Notes: a model not told the origin generated them from the sequence alone. DNA of 64,000 bases from Symbiodinium natans (GCA_905221605.1 CAJNDS010002851.1:165001-229000), one strand, 5' to 3'; shown: positions 10,560 to 21,720, counted from the first letter of the stretch. Translations and numbers: made by a program.

Positions 10560-10960
10560 ACAACGTGTCTGCTGCGTCTTCGTTTGTTTGGCATCGTCGT
10601 TTTTGTTTGCTTGGATTGACATTTGGTTTGGGCTTTGAGGGCAATGTCCTCGCACTTATGTTGTTGGTTCGTTTTTGTTTCCTTGGTTGTGGCATTGAGG
10701 GAATCCCCTGCAGCTGTGTTTTGAGTTGGTTGTGTTTTGCTTGTTTTTTGTCTTTTGGATTTGAGGAGTTCCGTCGGCAATTGTTTGTGTTCCTATGTGT
10801 TTGGTGCGCCCCCTTGGTTTTGATTTAGAAGCAGTTCTGTCTGCGTTTATGCTCTTGTTTCCCTTGGTTGCATTGCTGTCGGTTGGTCTTTGCGCGCAGT
10901 TGCTAGTGCACGTTGCAAGCTACTTGCAGCAGCGGGTGTGGAAACATGGGGCGGTCCCAA
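10560..10960 (+). repeat. Right arm of large inverted array (about 63-bp units)
   Basis: About five degenerate units on the plus strand share TTGGnTTTGAGG, then TTCTGTCTGC and TTATG. Translation shows a matching period of about 21 residues (for example GFEGNVLALMLL, GFEEFRRQL, GFDLEAVLSAFMLL). A single frame is not kept through all units, so a satellite is more likely than a protein. Confidence 0.6.
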
Positions 10961-10982
10961 CAACAACAAATATCTAGCTTTC

Positions 10983-11086
10983 TGGGGGTTTACGAAAATA
11001 CGGGACACCTAAAATGGGCCCCCAAGTAGTAGGATCCCCTTACAACAAGGACCCCGATAAGGTACCCCTAATATCGTAAACCCACA
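10983..11086. mobile_element. TIR element family C, copy 1
   Basis: The left end CTGGGGGTTTACGAAAATAC pairs with a right end whose reverse complement reads TGGGTTTACGATATTAGGGG. The same terminal pattern occurs at 50546-50651. It is about 100 bp with no ORF. The right edge abuts a degenerate CCCTAAA field. Confidence 0.5.
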
Positions 11087-11091
11087 TATAC

Positions 11092-11233
11092 CCCTAAACC
11101 CTAAACCCTATAAACCCTACAAACCCTAGAAACCCCATAAACCGTATAAACCCTCTAAACCCTGTAAACCCTAGAAGCCCTATGAACCCGATAAACCCTA
11201 TAAACCCTATAAAGCCCTAAAGCCCTAAACCGT
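11092..11233 (-). repeat. CCCTATAAA nonamer-type degenerate array
   Basis: The heptad has become mostly a 9-mer (CCCTATAAA, CCCTACAAA, CCCTAGAAA, CCCTCTAAA, CCCTGTAAA). The inserted dinucleotide varies while the frame of about 9 bp is kept. Confidence 0.9.
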
Positions 11234-11347
11234 GCATATGCGCACTAAACCCTCGAAGGTCCTTGAAAAGGAGGTGCTCATCCAAGTGGATGGACTCGCC
11301 GGAGGATCGCTCCTCACATGGGCAGAAAACCCAACCTCTCCTTAACA

Positions 11348-11600
11348 TTGGGTTTAGGGTTTAGGGTTTAGGGTTTAGGGTTTAGAATGTAGGCTTGTAT
11401 AAGACCTTAGTTGAGGCATAGGTTTGAGGGTCCCACTCCCGGAGTGGGCTGGTGACGGCACCTCCGCCGGAACCTCCTCCTAGCACCCAAACCCTAAACC
11501 CTATAAACCCTATAAACCCTAAAACCCTAAAACCCTAAACCCCTGAACCCTAAAACCCTAAATCCCTAAGCTCTAAACCCTAAGCCCTAAACCCATTGAT
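11348..11600. repeat. Convergent TTTAGGG and CCCTAAA arrays
   Basis: About five heptads on plus at 11348-11387, then about 100 bp of other sequence, then a degenerate CCCTAAA field at 11487-11594. Opposed orientation could fold back on itself. Confidence 0.88.
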
Positions 11601-11965
11601 GATTCAGGGTCTCGTGAAAGAAAAGTACAGCGGGGTAAATGCTGCTTGTATACGACTCTTATACGCTATACTGGGTTTACAGGCCTCTTAACAACGACTC
11701 TTATTCGGGAAGCTGGCCACCCGAAACCCTAGACCCTAATTCTTACTCGGGAAGCTGCCCACCCGAAACCCTAGACCCTAAACCCACCTGAAATTGTCAT
11801 AGGCCAATTGGGTTTAAGGCTTTCAGCTGCAGCCTGCGGCAGCTCAGGAACAAAGCAGGGCTTCCAGGGTGGGGCGTGGAAGTCATGGGTTTAGGGGTTG
11901 AGGGTTGAGGTCACTGAATCCGTTTGGAGAGTTAAGGCCTGAGGCTTTAATTCTAGGGTCCTTAA

Positions 11966-11986
11966 GGGGGGGGGGGGGGGGGGGGG
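11966..11986 (+). repeat. Poly-G tract (21 nt)
   Basis: An uninterrupted run of 21 G, followed by AAGA and six more G. Confidence 0.95.
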
Positions 11987-11989
11987 AAG

Positions 11990-13420
11990 AGGGGGGTTCA
12001 GTGTGGGGTATGGAACCCATGGTTGCCTAATTAATACTCCCCACTGCACCCTAAAGCGCCCTGAGCTTCCCTAAGGTTCCCCAGGTACCTACCCCGCCAT
12101 GAATCCCCCTCCCTTAAGGGCCCGTTGAGGTCGTTGGGTTTAGTAGCAGGGTTGGACCCTTCCTGAAGGGGAGGTCAATGATCTACATTGTGGGGTTAAG
12201 TGCCCGAAACGACAACTCAGACGTCATGAGACCTCCTTCTCGAGCCTTCGGGGTTCAGATGTGGGGTTTTGGGCTTTTACTGTTGAGGGTTCAACTGTTC
12301 AATGACTTACAGGCCCAGTCTTCTAGAGGGTAACAGGGCTAACTGTTGGGTTTAAACAGGGATGATGGTACCCAGAAAGGTTGAATGATGGTGACCCTTC
12401 ATCTAAGGTTCCAAAAGTCTGGGGTTTTAGGGGTGAATCGGACTGTATAAAATCCAGGGCTCAGGATCTAACTTAGTAGGGCGTACAACAACGTTTATGT
12501 TTCGTGAGTTTCACTTCGGGACTCCTTGACCAAGTACAAAGTCTTGAATTTCGGCTTTGAGAAAAGGAAATGAGGGCTGTGGAACGCGGTGACTGAGCCC
12601 AGTGCCACGCAGTTGCCCATCAGAGGGGATGGCCCCCTTGAGGCTGTGTGAGGCCCAGAGTGCCGACCTGGTTTAGCATTTGGGGTTTAAGGGTTCAGGG
12701 TTTAGGGTTTAGGGCCTGTTAGGGTCAGGCCCCCCCCCCCCACCCCCTCCCCCAACACAAAAATCAAACGATCAAGAAGGTTTTCAACATGCGCTTGCGG
12801 ATCTAGGGAGGTTCAGGGGGTTGCCGCAGGGCTCGACTCGAATGCTTGGGACGTAAGAGTTTCGCATTTCATGGAGTTGGGGCCCGGAAGTAAATTCAAA
12901 GCTTCGAGCCAACGTGTTTAGGGTACAGGTGCTTAAGGACGCTGATGTATGGCAGCCCGCATCAGCCCGCTTTCGGTAGCTTGCGGGGTCTTCACCATGG
13001 GGCCAAAGGCCAGGAGCTCGCACCCCGTACTGATCCGGACCTCTATACCCTGAACACTCCACCTTTGAGCATTCAACGCCTGGTCTCAAAAAAATAACTT
13101 GAGTCCTCCGCCCCCACCCACCAGAGCATCCAAGCGGGAAACCCAATAAGATCTAAATGAGCCCCGACTGGTGGGATCTATTTAAGGCGCTTGGGCTTGT
13201 TTGAGGCTTGGGGTTAAAGTATTGTATCGTCAACAGGCACTGAGTGAGGTCCGAAACCCTTAACCCAGTCCTAAACCCCTAAAGCCTCAAAACCTTTCGC
13301 CCTCGAACCCCCCAAACCCCAACCCTGCCTGAGCTTCTCAAGGGGTAGGGCACAGCAGATACGCTAGTACACTACTACATGAATCGAGCCTTGAAGCCAC
13401 AGCCACGGGTTTCGCAAGCA
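11990..13420. other. Segment without recognised gene
   Basis: It holds a 12-nt C-run (12730-12741) and decayed heptads. A 120-codon minus frame at 12784-13146 is the longest here. I see no domain or signal peptide in it. Confidence 0.4.
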
Positions 13421-13431
13421 GAAATCTATAC

Positions 13432-13610
13432 ATATTATGTATGTATGTATACATACACATTCCTGCATGCAACTCTCTCTCTCTCTACATATATATAAAG
13501 GAAAGAAAGAAAGCAATCAAGAAACAAAAAGAGAGAGAGAGAGAGAGGGAGAAAGAGCGCGAGAGAGAGAGGTAAAAAACGAAAGAATGAAAGAAAGAAA
13601 GCCCCTCGCG
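13432..13610. repeat. ATGT, CT and GA/GAAA microsatellite cluster
   Basis: Short TATG and CT runs are followed by purine-rich GA and GAAA words to about 13600. The charged frame over it (KERERE) is an artefact. Confidence 0.92.
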
Positions 13611-13669
13611 CTCAAACCATAGGCCTTTCTAAAGAAACCCAAGAAAACCTGGGGATGGATTTAGGCGAA

Positions 13670-13686
13670 GGGGGGGGGGGGGGGGG
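13670..13686 (+). repeat. Poly-G tract (17 nt)
   Basis: An uninterrupted run of 17 G, 70 bp before a long TTTAGGG array. Confidence 0.95.
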
Positions 13687-13755
13687 TGCAAAGGTACCCA
13701 GGGGATCGCTCGAAGCCCGCCAAAAACCCAGACGCAAAGTAGCCAACCTAAACCG

Positions 13756-13981
13756 GGGGTTTAGGTTTAGGGGGTTTAGGGTTTAGGGTTTAGGGTTTAG
13801 GGTTTAGGGTAGGTTTTTAGGGTTTAGGGTTTAGGGTTTAGGGTTTAGGGTTTAGGGGGTTTTTAGGGGTTTAGGGTTTAGGGTTTAGGGTTTAGGGTTT
13901 AGGGTTTAGGGTTTAGGGTTTAGGGTTTAGGGTTTAGGGTTTAGGGTTTAGGGTTTAGGGTTTAGGGTTTAGGGTTTAGGG
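13756..13981 (+). repeat. Long TTTAGGG array
   Basis: About 30 heptads with two small G/T-slippage interruptions (near 13810 and 13858). It is one of the two longest arrays in the window. Confidence 0.97.
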
Positions 13982-13984
13982 AGC

Positions 13985-14940
13985 AAGGCCTCTCTTTTCA
14001 GCAGATGCGTAAGAAGAGATCAATCAAACTGCTCCTATACAGCCGGCCAAGCAGGCAGCCCTGCACAAGCGCGCGCACCCTCAGCCCCCAGCCCAAGATG
14101 GACCGCGAGCTCTCATCGCAAACTTCACAAAATCGAAGAGTCGGGCCAGGCCTTGCCTAGCCGGATCCCTTGCCGGGCCGCTGTGCTGCTCAGTTCAATG
14201 CCTCCTGCAGAACAAGAGGCCCACAACCACAAGATCGTATGCCAACCCTAAACCCCAAATCCGAAACCCTAAGCCCGCATGCCCTTAACCCTGAACCCTG
14301 CGCCCTAAACCCTGAACACTGACAACCCTTTCTGCCCTTCCCTTGCATGCACTCACCAGAGAACCCCAAGTGCCTAAGGCTTAGGGACGTAGTGTTGGTG
14401 ACTCAGGGTCGAAGAATTCCTGAATAGTTGGGGTTCAAGATCTGTTAAGTAATTGGGTATATTTAGGCTTCTGACCCTAAACCCTAAACCCCAAACCCTA
14501 AACCCTAAACCCTAAACCATTAAGGGTTGAAGATCTCCGAACTTCGGGTTGAAGATTTCCTATACAGCCCACTAAGGGCCTAATATAATGTCTCTACTCT
14601 TTAGGTCTAGGCTGGGGTGTTTAACGAATGTCCTAGGGCCCGGCACCAGAAGACACAAAACCAAAGACCCACCCCAACCCCTTAAACTGACCCTGAATAC
14701 CCTGAAGACTAACTTCCTAGACCCTGAATGCATACAAACTAAAGTGCTTGACGCTCAAAGCGAGATCTCAACCGGTCCGTCATCGCGAACAGCCAGCAAA
14801 AGCCCAGGGAGCGTCATCCTCTGCATACCTCGGGGTTGGGGGTCTAGAGCTTTGTGATTTAGGGCCTAGGGTTTAATTTGAGTTTAGGGTCAACGGCATA
14901 CCCAGGGCAAGCTCCGACTGAACCAATGCTGGTTCCATGA
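13985..14940. other. Segment without recognised gene
   Basis: A short CCCTAAA array lies at 14472-14520, with decayed heptads around 14245-14325. An 89-codon plus frame (14588-14857) has no recognisable content. Confidence 0.4.
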
Positions 14941-14943
14941 TGC

Positions 14944-15094
14944 TTCTCTCTCTCTCTCTCTCTGTCTATCTGTCGTTGTATTTAGTCTATATATATATAT
15001 GACAACTATGTGTATATATATATGACAACTCTATATATATATATATATTTATTTATTTATATTTATTTATATTTGTAAATGTAAATGTATAGGA

Positions 15095-15167
<73 letters not shown>

Positions 15168-15175
15168 GAGAGATC
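14944..15175. repeat. CT, TA, TTTA and GA microsatellite cluster
   Basis: (CT)n at 14944-14963, TA-rich runs at 14986-15060, ATTT words, then (GA)n at about 15090-15172. The leucine/serine repeat frames on minus are artefacts. Confidence 0.95.
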
Positions 15176-15357
15176 CATGGATTGGTTTACTGTTACATCG
15201 TACTGGGTTAGAACATGCCAATTGGGCTTCATTACATTGCTGCTTGTCATTGTCGCACAGCTGAGTAGATAGACGTACACTATATGTGTTTGCAGATATT
15301 ATGCGCGCTGGCGAGCTTTGTCTTGAAAGAGGGACCATATGCGGAGCCCAAGTCTTC

Positions 15358-15453
15358 CTGTTGGTTAGTAGGGAATCGGGGTAGAAGGTACCATACATAA
15401 TCCCTTAAAGGGTATCTAGGGGGCATAGAGTACCTTTCCCTACTAACCAACAG
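15358..15453. mobile_element. TIR element with perfect 17-bp ends
   Basis: CTGTTGGTTAGTAGGGA (15358-15374) is exactly inverted at 15437-15453. Just inside lie inverted GGTACC/GTACCTT words. The total is 96 bp with no ORF. The TTGGTTAGTA word is also part of the family A terminus, so the two may be related. Confidence 0.55.
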
Positions 15454-15604
15454 TGAGAAGCTTGCCACGAAGAAAGCTGAATCAGAACACGTCGAATCAC
15501 CACTGCCCCACACTCAGGGTTGAAAGCTTGAGGTAAGCCCCAAGCCCTCATCACCAACCCTGAGCTCAAACCTAAAGCCCCCTTCTTTCCCCAGCTTCCT
15601 CTAA

Positions 15605-15932
15605 TCCCTCTAAACCCTAAACCCTAAACCCTAAAACCCTAAACCCTCAACCCTAAACCCCAAACCCTTAAACCCTAAACCCGAAATTCCCGACTCCTAA
15701 ACCCTGAATTCCCCCAGCTCCCCCAAATTTCCCTAACAACCACCACAGGGGGCCCCGGCTGGCGGGGTCGGCCCAGGCGGTTGATCTCGACAGTCTGCGG
15801 GTTCACGTGGTTGTGCGGGAAGGTGTCCTGAGCTCTCCCAGAACCCTGAAACCCTAAACCCTAAACCCTAAAACCTGGGCTCGGGTTGCTTCAGGGTTTA
15901 GCGTTTAGGGTTTAGGGATTAGGGTTTAGGGT
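15605..15932. repeat. CCCTAAA field followed by an opposed TTTAGGG array
   Basis: Heptads on minus at 15605-15682 and 15849-15873, then on plus at 15893-15932. The DNA between has GC-rich unassigned sequence. Confidence 0.88.
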
Positions 15933-16019
15933 GGTGCCCGAGAACTTCAAAACCCCTGCATATGGGAGGGATCAGGAGTGTTTGGGGGCGCCTAGCAGGC
16001 TGATGGCGTAACCGTACAT

Positions 16020-16428
16020 CCCGAACCCTACACCCTACACCCTGCCCCCTACCCCTACACCCTAAAGCCAAAACTCTGAATTTCACACAACCCCCAAGCC
16101 TGCACGCTGAACCCTACACCCTAAACCCTCAACCCTACGCGCTGAACGCTCAACCCTAAACCCTACACCCTCAATGACGCAAACACCAAACCTCAACTAT
16201 CAATGACTCAACCCCAAACCCCGCACCCCAAGCCCTACAGCCTAAACTCCAAACCCTGATCCCTCGACCCTTTCACCCCAAACCCCAAGTTTCCCTACAC
16301 CCTTCGCCCTAAATTACCCTAACCATAAACCCAAAACCCTGAACCCGAAGTTACCCTAAACCCTAAACCCTAAACCCTAAACCCTAAACCCTAAACCCTC
16401 AACCCTAAACCCTAAACCCTGAGCTACT
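16020..16428 (-). repeat. Graded CCCTAAA field
   Basis: Starts as decayed words (CCCTACACC, CCCTCAA, CCCCAAA) and becomes eight to nine clean heptads from 16353 on. It illustrates decay from perfect array to apparently unique DNA. Confidence 0.9.
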
Positions 16429-16505
16429 CAACACTTGCACACCCGGGGCTCCGACCTTCGAACGGCCCAGCTCCTTGAAAAATCCTTTGACCTGAGCTGA
16501 TGGAT

Positions 16506-16619
16506 AGGTTGCCCAGTAACCTAGGATGAAACAGGGTGCCCTTTTCTTGCTTAAAGGGGTTTATAGGGGAACCTAGAGTCCACAAAAAGGGAATAAGGGC
16601 ACTACTGGGCATCCTAGCT
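16506..16619 (+). mobile_element. TIR element family B, copy 1 (114 bp)
   Basis: The left end AGGTTGCCCAGTAACCTAGG pairs with the right end CTACTGGGCATCCTAGC. The interior reads GGTGCCCTTTT, TTAAAGGGG, GGGAACCTA, then CAAAAAGGGAATAAGGGC. The copy at 62011-62124 matches it in order and length. There is no ORF. A MITE-like non-autonomous element is the simplest reading. Confidence 0.7.
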
Positions 16620-16639
16620 CACAGGCGTGGGTTCAGTGG

Positions 16640-17100
16640 TCTTTTGGTCCGCTGTGTGGGGTTAACGGTTGAGGCTTAGAGAGTTTTAGGGCTTTAGGGT
16701 GTTAGAGGCTTATGGTTTCAGTCGTTGGGGCTCTTTTGTTAAGGGGTATAATGAGGCTATACATACTATACCTAAAGTCCCTACATACCTGAGTAGCCCC
16801 TAAGTAACCTCTGGGTCCCTCCTTTAGTCCCTTGCTTTTGGGATACATTAATAAAGGGGGTTTTGGTGATATCGAAACAGGAGATTTCCATGAGACTTCC
16901 TGGGTGGTACAGAAACTAGACTAAAGACCCCATTAACAGGACCAAAAGATAGGATTGTTAAGGAGATTCTAGAAGCTGTTCATGGTGGTGCTTGAGTTAG
17001 AGCTTCAAGGTCAAGAAAGCCTCAATTCCAAGGTAGATCCAGAGCCAGGATTCATCACGCTCTCTCTCTCTCTCACACCTAAAGACCGTACCACCCTGGC
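16640..17100. other. Segment without recognised gene
   Basis: It holds short inverted words around 16745-16865 that may be a degraded hairpin, and a CT run at 17062-17076. No gene was seen. Confidence 0.35.
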
Positions 17101-17107
17101 TCTTGGT

Positions 17108-17203
17108 GTCCAAAAGACCTAAATTTAGTATATTAAAGGGCTTATTGACAAGGCACGCGTGCAGAAGCCCCTTTAATAACCTAAATTTGGGGTCTTTTGG
17201 GCT
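17108..17203. mobile_element. TIR element, single copy (family F)
   Basis: The left arm 17108-17143 (GTCCAAAAGACCTAAATTTA and on to AAAGGGCTT) is inverted at 17165-17203 (AAGCCCCTTTAATAACC and on to GTCTTTTGGGCT). The arms are 36-39 bp with a spacer of about 21 bp. A stable hairpin is expected. No second copy was found in the window. Confidence 0.55.
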
Positions 17204-17209
17204 TATAAT

Positions 17210-17700
17210 AGTATGTAGTGAGGAACGAAGAGAATGAATGAAGTGAAAAGCACAGACACCAGACGTACCATCTTGACTTAGAAACCGTACCATCATGAGT
17301 CTTTCTTCCTTATAGTGAACTCTCTGACTCAACAGATACAGCTTCTAGACCGTGTTACCGCCTTGTTCACCCATCACACCTTGAGACCCAACCTCTGTTT
17401 CTAGGACCTTTTGTATCCAGTTCTAGCTCCTTCTAAAGGTACACCCATGAAGAGAGAACCGCATGAAGGTACCAATCCTAAAGGTGAGAACGGAGTCCAG
17501 AAGTTGATGGTTTAGTTCACCAGATTCAAGAGTTAGATGGGAGAGAGTGAGTGAACAACATGTCCAAAGAACACCGAAGCCAGGGGGCTTCTTGGGCCTA
17601 AATAGGTTTCTTGCATCGGTAGGCTTTCGGCCCGAAGCCCTAAACCTGGATCTTAACCCCCCCACCCCCCACCCCCCCCCCCCCTACAAGCCTTGCGAAC
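17210..17700. other. Segment without recognised gene
   Basis: Minus frames of 111 codons (16997-17332, crossing the hairpin element) and 80 codons (17423-17665) lack recognisable domains. C-runs lie at 17657-17684. Confidence 0.35.
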
Positions 17701-17806
17701 CCTAAACCCCTGCCTCCGAATAGACCCCTTCGGTGACAATGGCCGGCGTCTGGTAGAAGTCAAGCCAGGCGATCGCCCAGCCTCATCGACTCACTGTTAG
17801 TTTTGT

Positions 17807-17950
17807 TAGGGTTTAGGGTTTAGGGTTTAGGGTTTAGGGTTTAGGGTTTAGGGTTTAGGGTTTAGGGTTTAGGGTTTAGGGTTTAGGGTTTAGGGTTTAG
17901 GGTTTAGGGTTTAGGGTTTAGGGTTTAGGGTTTAGGGTTTAGGGTTCAGG
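17807..17950 (+). repeat. Long TTTAGGG array
   Basis: About 20 perfect heptads. Confidence 0.97.
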
Positions 17951-18059
17951 GTTGCCTTTGGGGTGCTGGATTTTGGGGCCTAGGGCTTAGGAGTTCGGGG
18001 TTTAGGGCTTGTGGGGGTCTGAGTGTAAGCCAAGCCCCGGGCCCTCGGTGCGAAACTGC

Positions 18060-18433
18060 AACGCGCAAATGGAAACCTCCGGCATGAACCCTCCAAACCC
18101 TGCGCCCCAAGTTTTCAAAAACGCCCTAGAACCCTCCAAATCTATAAGAAACAAGAAAGGAACTCCGGCCCCTTAGCCATCAAACCCAGAACCTACAACT
18201 TCACACTAGACCATCTCAATCTTCCAAACCCTAAGCTTCCTCAAGAAAACCCTCGAAGCCTCCAAACCTGAAAAACCTTATACATCCCCTCCAAAACCTC
18301 AGCCAGCCCTCCAACCCAACCCTAAAACCATCTACACCCTCCAAACCCCTAAACTTCCCAAACCATAAACATCCTAAAACCCTAAACCCTAAACCCTAAA
18401 CCCTAAACCCTAAACCCTAAACCCTAAACCCTA
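18060..18433 (-). repeat. Decayed heptad field ending in a clean CCCTAAA array
   Basis: 18091-18370 is full of CCCTCCAAA and CCCTAGAA words that look like mutated heptads. 18374-18433 is a clean run of about eight heptads. Confidence 0.85.
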
Positions 18434-18539
18434 AGCCCGAAACCTTGCGCCAGAAGGTAAAACAAAAACCTAAGCTCTGCCGAAGGGGCCGTGGGCAATG
18501 CGCACCGGCATCGAGTTGGACCCCATGGCCTGTGGGTTT

Positions 18540-18625
18540 AGGGGATTTAAGGGGCTTTTAAGGGGTTTTAAGGGGTTTAGGGTTTAGGGTTTAGGGTTTA
18601 GGGTTTAGGGTTTAGGGTTTAAGGT
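18540..18625 (+). repeat. TTTAGGG array with TTTTAAGGGG leader
   Basis: Three TTTTAAGGGG-like 10-mers precede about six clean heptads. Confidence 0.93.
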
Positions 18626-18719
18626 GTTTAGGTTGAGGCTTTAAGTAGGGTTTAGGGTTCAACCATTTTTTGGCGGGGTTTATGGTTTAGGGTTTATGTC
18701 TAGGAATAGTCAGGGGCTG

Positions 18720-19165
18720 GTCCATCATCGAGTGGGGTCCATTTCCAGCTCTCCCATATGAACAAGAAAGACATTAAAGGCGAGAATGTGGAAAACAGGG
18801 CTGAGGGATTCAAAACATGTCTTACCATGACATTCATTTGAAGTACATTTGGCACACATCACAACATGTGCGAATTCATGTTGATGGTACATAGAACTCA
18901 AAAACTTTTTTTGCGGTTTAACACAACTAAAAAATATTGGAATTTACTGGCGAGTAATGATGACCTCCTTGCGCGGTAGGCCCAACAAATTGCAAAAGCT
19001 CAAGCTCAAACGCACCCTCTGTCTGAAGAATACAACAGATTCTGCCTGGTAACGTAGTAGCCGCCTTCAAAACTCCAAAGTGTTTCTTAGTCTGTAGCCC
19101 TCCACAGTGCTTTCCCTGCAACCACAAGCAGCAACTTGCCCCTGCCTAAACTCTGAAGCCTGAAC
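18720..19165. other. Heptad-free island, no gene recognised
   Basis: About 440 bp with no TTTAGGG words. A 66-codon minus frame (18927-19127) has no recognisable domain. Confidence 0.35.
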
Positions 19166-19170
19166 CCTAA

Positions 19171-19253
19171 GCCTGAACCCTAAACCCTAACCCTAAACCC
19201 TAAACCCGAAACCCTAAACCCTAAACCCTAAACCCCAAACCCCAAACCCCAAA
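19171..19253 (-). repeat. CCCTAAA array with CCCCAAA block
   Basis: About nine heptads, the last three or four being CCCCAAA. The variant sits as one homogeneous block. Confidence 0.94.
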
Positions 19254-19810
19254 ACCCCCTTTCAGGTGGCAAGCTCTTGACTCTTGAGCTCCCGGCTGCA
19301 AATCCGGCTCAAGTCTCGCCCAAAGGCACAGGGGAGGTGTGAGGCTTCGATCCTTTTTCTACTCTTGGGCCCCAATCGGATTGAAGGCAAGGTTTGGGTC
19401 TAGGGTTTAGGTTTTAGGGTTTAGGGCTTAGGGTTTAGGGTCTCGGGCTTCGGGAACATGAGTCGGGTTCCCCGTTTTAGTCAGGATTCCCATTCTGAGG
19501 CTCTTAGCCCATGCCCTGTCCCACGGGAACGTTAGTAGAATTTTCGGCTTTTCAGCCCTGCTTCTAAAGCCTGACGAACCCCCAAATTTGGGGTCACCGC
19601 AAACCCTGAGCACCCAAAGTAACCCCCCAGCCACGCGGAGTTCCAGACATTCCGAGAAACAAAACCACAGCTTGTCAACAAAAGCTATCCGACCGCTCCC
19701 AGCGCACAAACCCGACCCTAAACTACAACCTCGAAGCAACAGCTCCGATTTCGGGTTTAGGGTTCAAGCTTTTGTCTTCGGGTTGCTTGGAATTTAGGGT
19801 TAAGGGCTAA

Positions 19811-19869
19811 GGTTTAGGGTTTAGGGTTTAGGGTTTAGGGTTTAGGGTTTAGGGTTTAGGGTTTAGGGT
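19811..19869 (+). repeat. TTTAGGG array
   Basis: Eight perfect heptads. Confidence 0.97.
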
Positions 19870-20244
19870 TCAAGTTTCAGCGTTTAGGGCTCACGTGCTG
19901 GTTCGCTGGTCTTTTTGTCGGCCGCCGCGGGTGGGCTGCAACGTCTTTCCTCTACTGGTTCTCAGGGAGCCTGCTGTTATCCTAGACGAAGGGTTTAGGG
20001 TTTAGGGAAAAATGCGTATCTTCTAAGGGATCCCCTCCCCCCTCCCCCAGCCCAGCAAAGCCCGAGCACGCCACAACAAAATCTGACCCAGGAAAACCCG
20101 AAAACCTGAACCCAAACCCTTCAGGGTTTGGGGATTTGGGCGTGGAGTTCAAGGTCCCTAGAAAAACCCTAAACTCTAAACCCTAAACTCTAAACCCTTA
20201 ACCGTAGACCCTAAACCCTAGACCCTAAACCCTAAGCTCCCGGA

Positions 20245-21400
20245 AAGGCGAACCAGTAGTTGCCAGGTGTCCTCATTGAGGAACAGCCACTTCCTCTTCT
20301 ATCCCAGCACCATGCGAGACAGTTGAAGGAGCTGCTTTCGGGCACTATGGGTAGTTGGGGTTTAGGGTTTTGGTTGGGTTTGAGGGCTTCGGGTTAGGAT
20401 TCCTAATAGGGTTTAGGGTTCAGGGACATCAAGAAATGGAAAGTAGCGCAATTGGCTTAAAGCACGGAGCATGAAGGCCGCGAGAACATGATCCAGTTTA
20501 GGGTGTAGGGTTTAGGGCCCGTGCGCCCCCGAAAAATCCCATTTTGGGTCTGGGTTTAATCGGTGCCTGGGAACCGAGCTTGAATGGTAGGCTACAACTG
20601 AGTATGTGCTTTTGTTGCGTGTTCAAGCCCCTGGAACTACTTGCGGGTTGGTTTTCGAGGGGTATAGGTCAACCTTTGTCAAATAAGGTTGTGCATGTCC
20701 TCGGCGAGTAAGGGAAAGTAGGAAACTCATCCCCGAATAGAGCTTAGAGGTATCTGGTGGGCTCAGCATGTAGCTGATGTCTTGCATGCTCTACAGATGT
20801 AGCAGCCGGGGCTAAGCAACATGCTGGGATTCGATGGTTGCTGCACGCGAACCCTCAGAAGCACATAACAACATGGCATGGGCTGCCCACCGCAGAGGAC
20901 CCTTGCAGCAGCTCGATGCTGATTACTGACCCAGTTTGAGGGCGCAGGGCAGGTAAATTGTGCAGGGCCAGCAGCCACAGTCCTCATGCGGGCGGAAAGC
21001 AGCATGGATACTAGCTGATCGTCGAGGGTAGGGGCCTCGAGGCGAATTCCGCTTGAAGGCTCCATGACCCCACCCTCGCGTGAAAATGCGGGTGTTGCTG
21101 TCAACCTTAGTAGCCTCAAAGGGGCCCCCCATGTCATAGCGAAAGCCCTTACGTGTCAGGGACCAGGGGAGGGACCCGCATGAGAGGCTCGTGGGTGTTG
21201 TAGCCCTTCTCAGAGGTCCCCCCCCCCCTAAAGCCCCAAATATCCTGAGAGCCCCTAAGGTCGACAGAGACCCAGATGGGCGTGCAGTGCAAGCTAACGA
21301 ACCACAAGCTCTAAAGGTGTCCTCAAAGACACCTTCTGCACTGGAAGAGGATCCAAGCCACGGGAGGCTTCAAGACTACAATGAAACAATGACATAAACA
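20245..21400. other. Heptad-poor segment, no gene established
   Basis: The longest open frame is 20763-21137 on minus (124 codons). It has several Cys but no recognisable domain, and a 69-codon frame overlaps it. Decayed heptads lie near 20360-20420 and 20505. Confidence 0.35.
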
Positions 21401-21419
21401 AAAAATAATTAAACAAATG

Positions 21420-21679
21420 AATAAATAAATAAGTATATATATATATGCACATATGTACAATAATGAATGTATATATACGTTTATACTTTTTATATATGTA
21501 TGTATACTTCTGAACTCGACAGCCGACAACCTGAAAGTAACTGAATCTGAGACCCTCGTGCAGGAGCCCAACGCTTTATTGGCACACATTTGGGAGGCTA
21601 TACCAGGTGTGTGTACTCTGTGTGTGTGTGTATGTATATACATATACGTATGTACAGAACATGTGAAAAGAATATTTAC

Positions 21680-21712
<33 letters not shown>

Positions 21713-21720
21713 CATAAGGC
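21420..21720. repeat. TA/TG microsatellite cluster
   Basis: TA runs at 21433-21446, GTATATA words to 21500, TG runs at 21617-21632 and long TA runs at 21680-21712. The Tyr/Ile and Cys/Val frames over it are artefacts. Confidence 0.92.
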
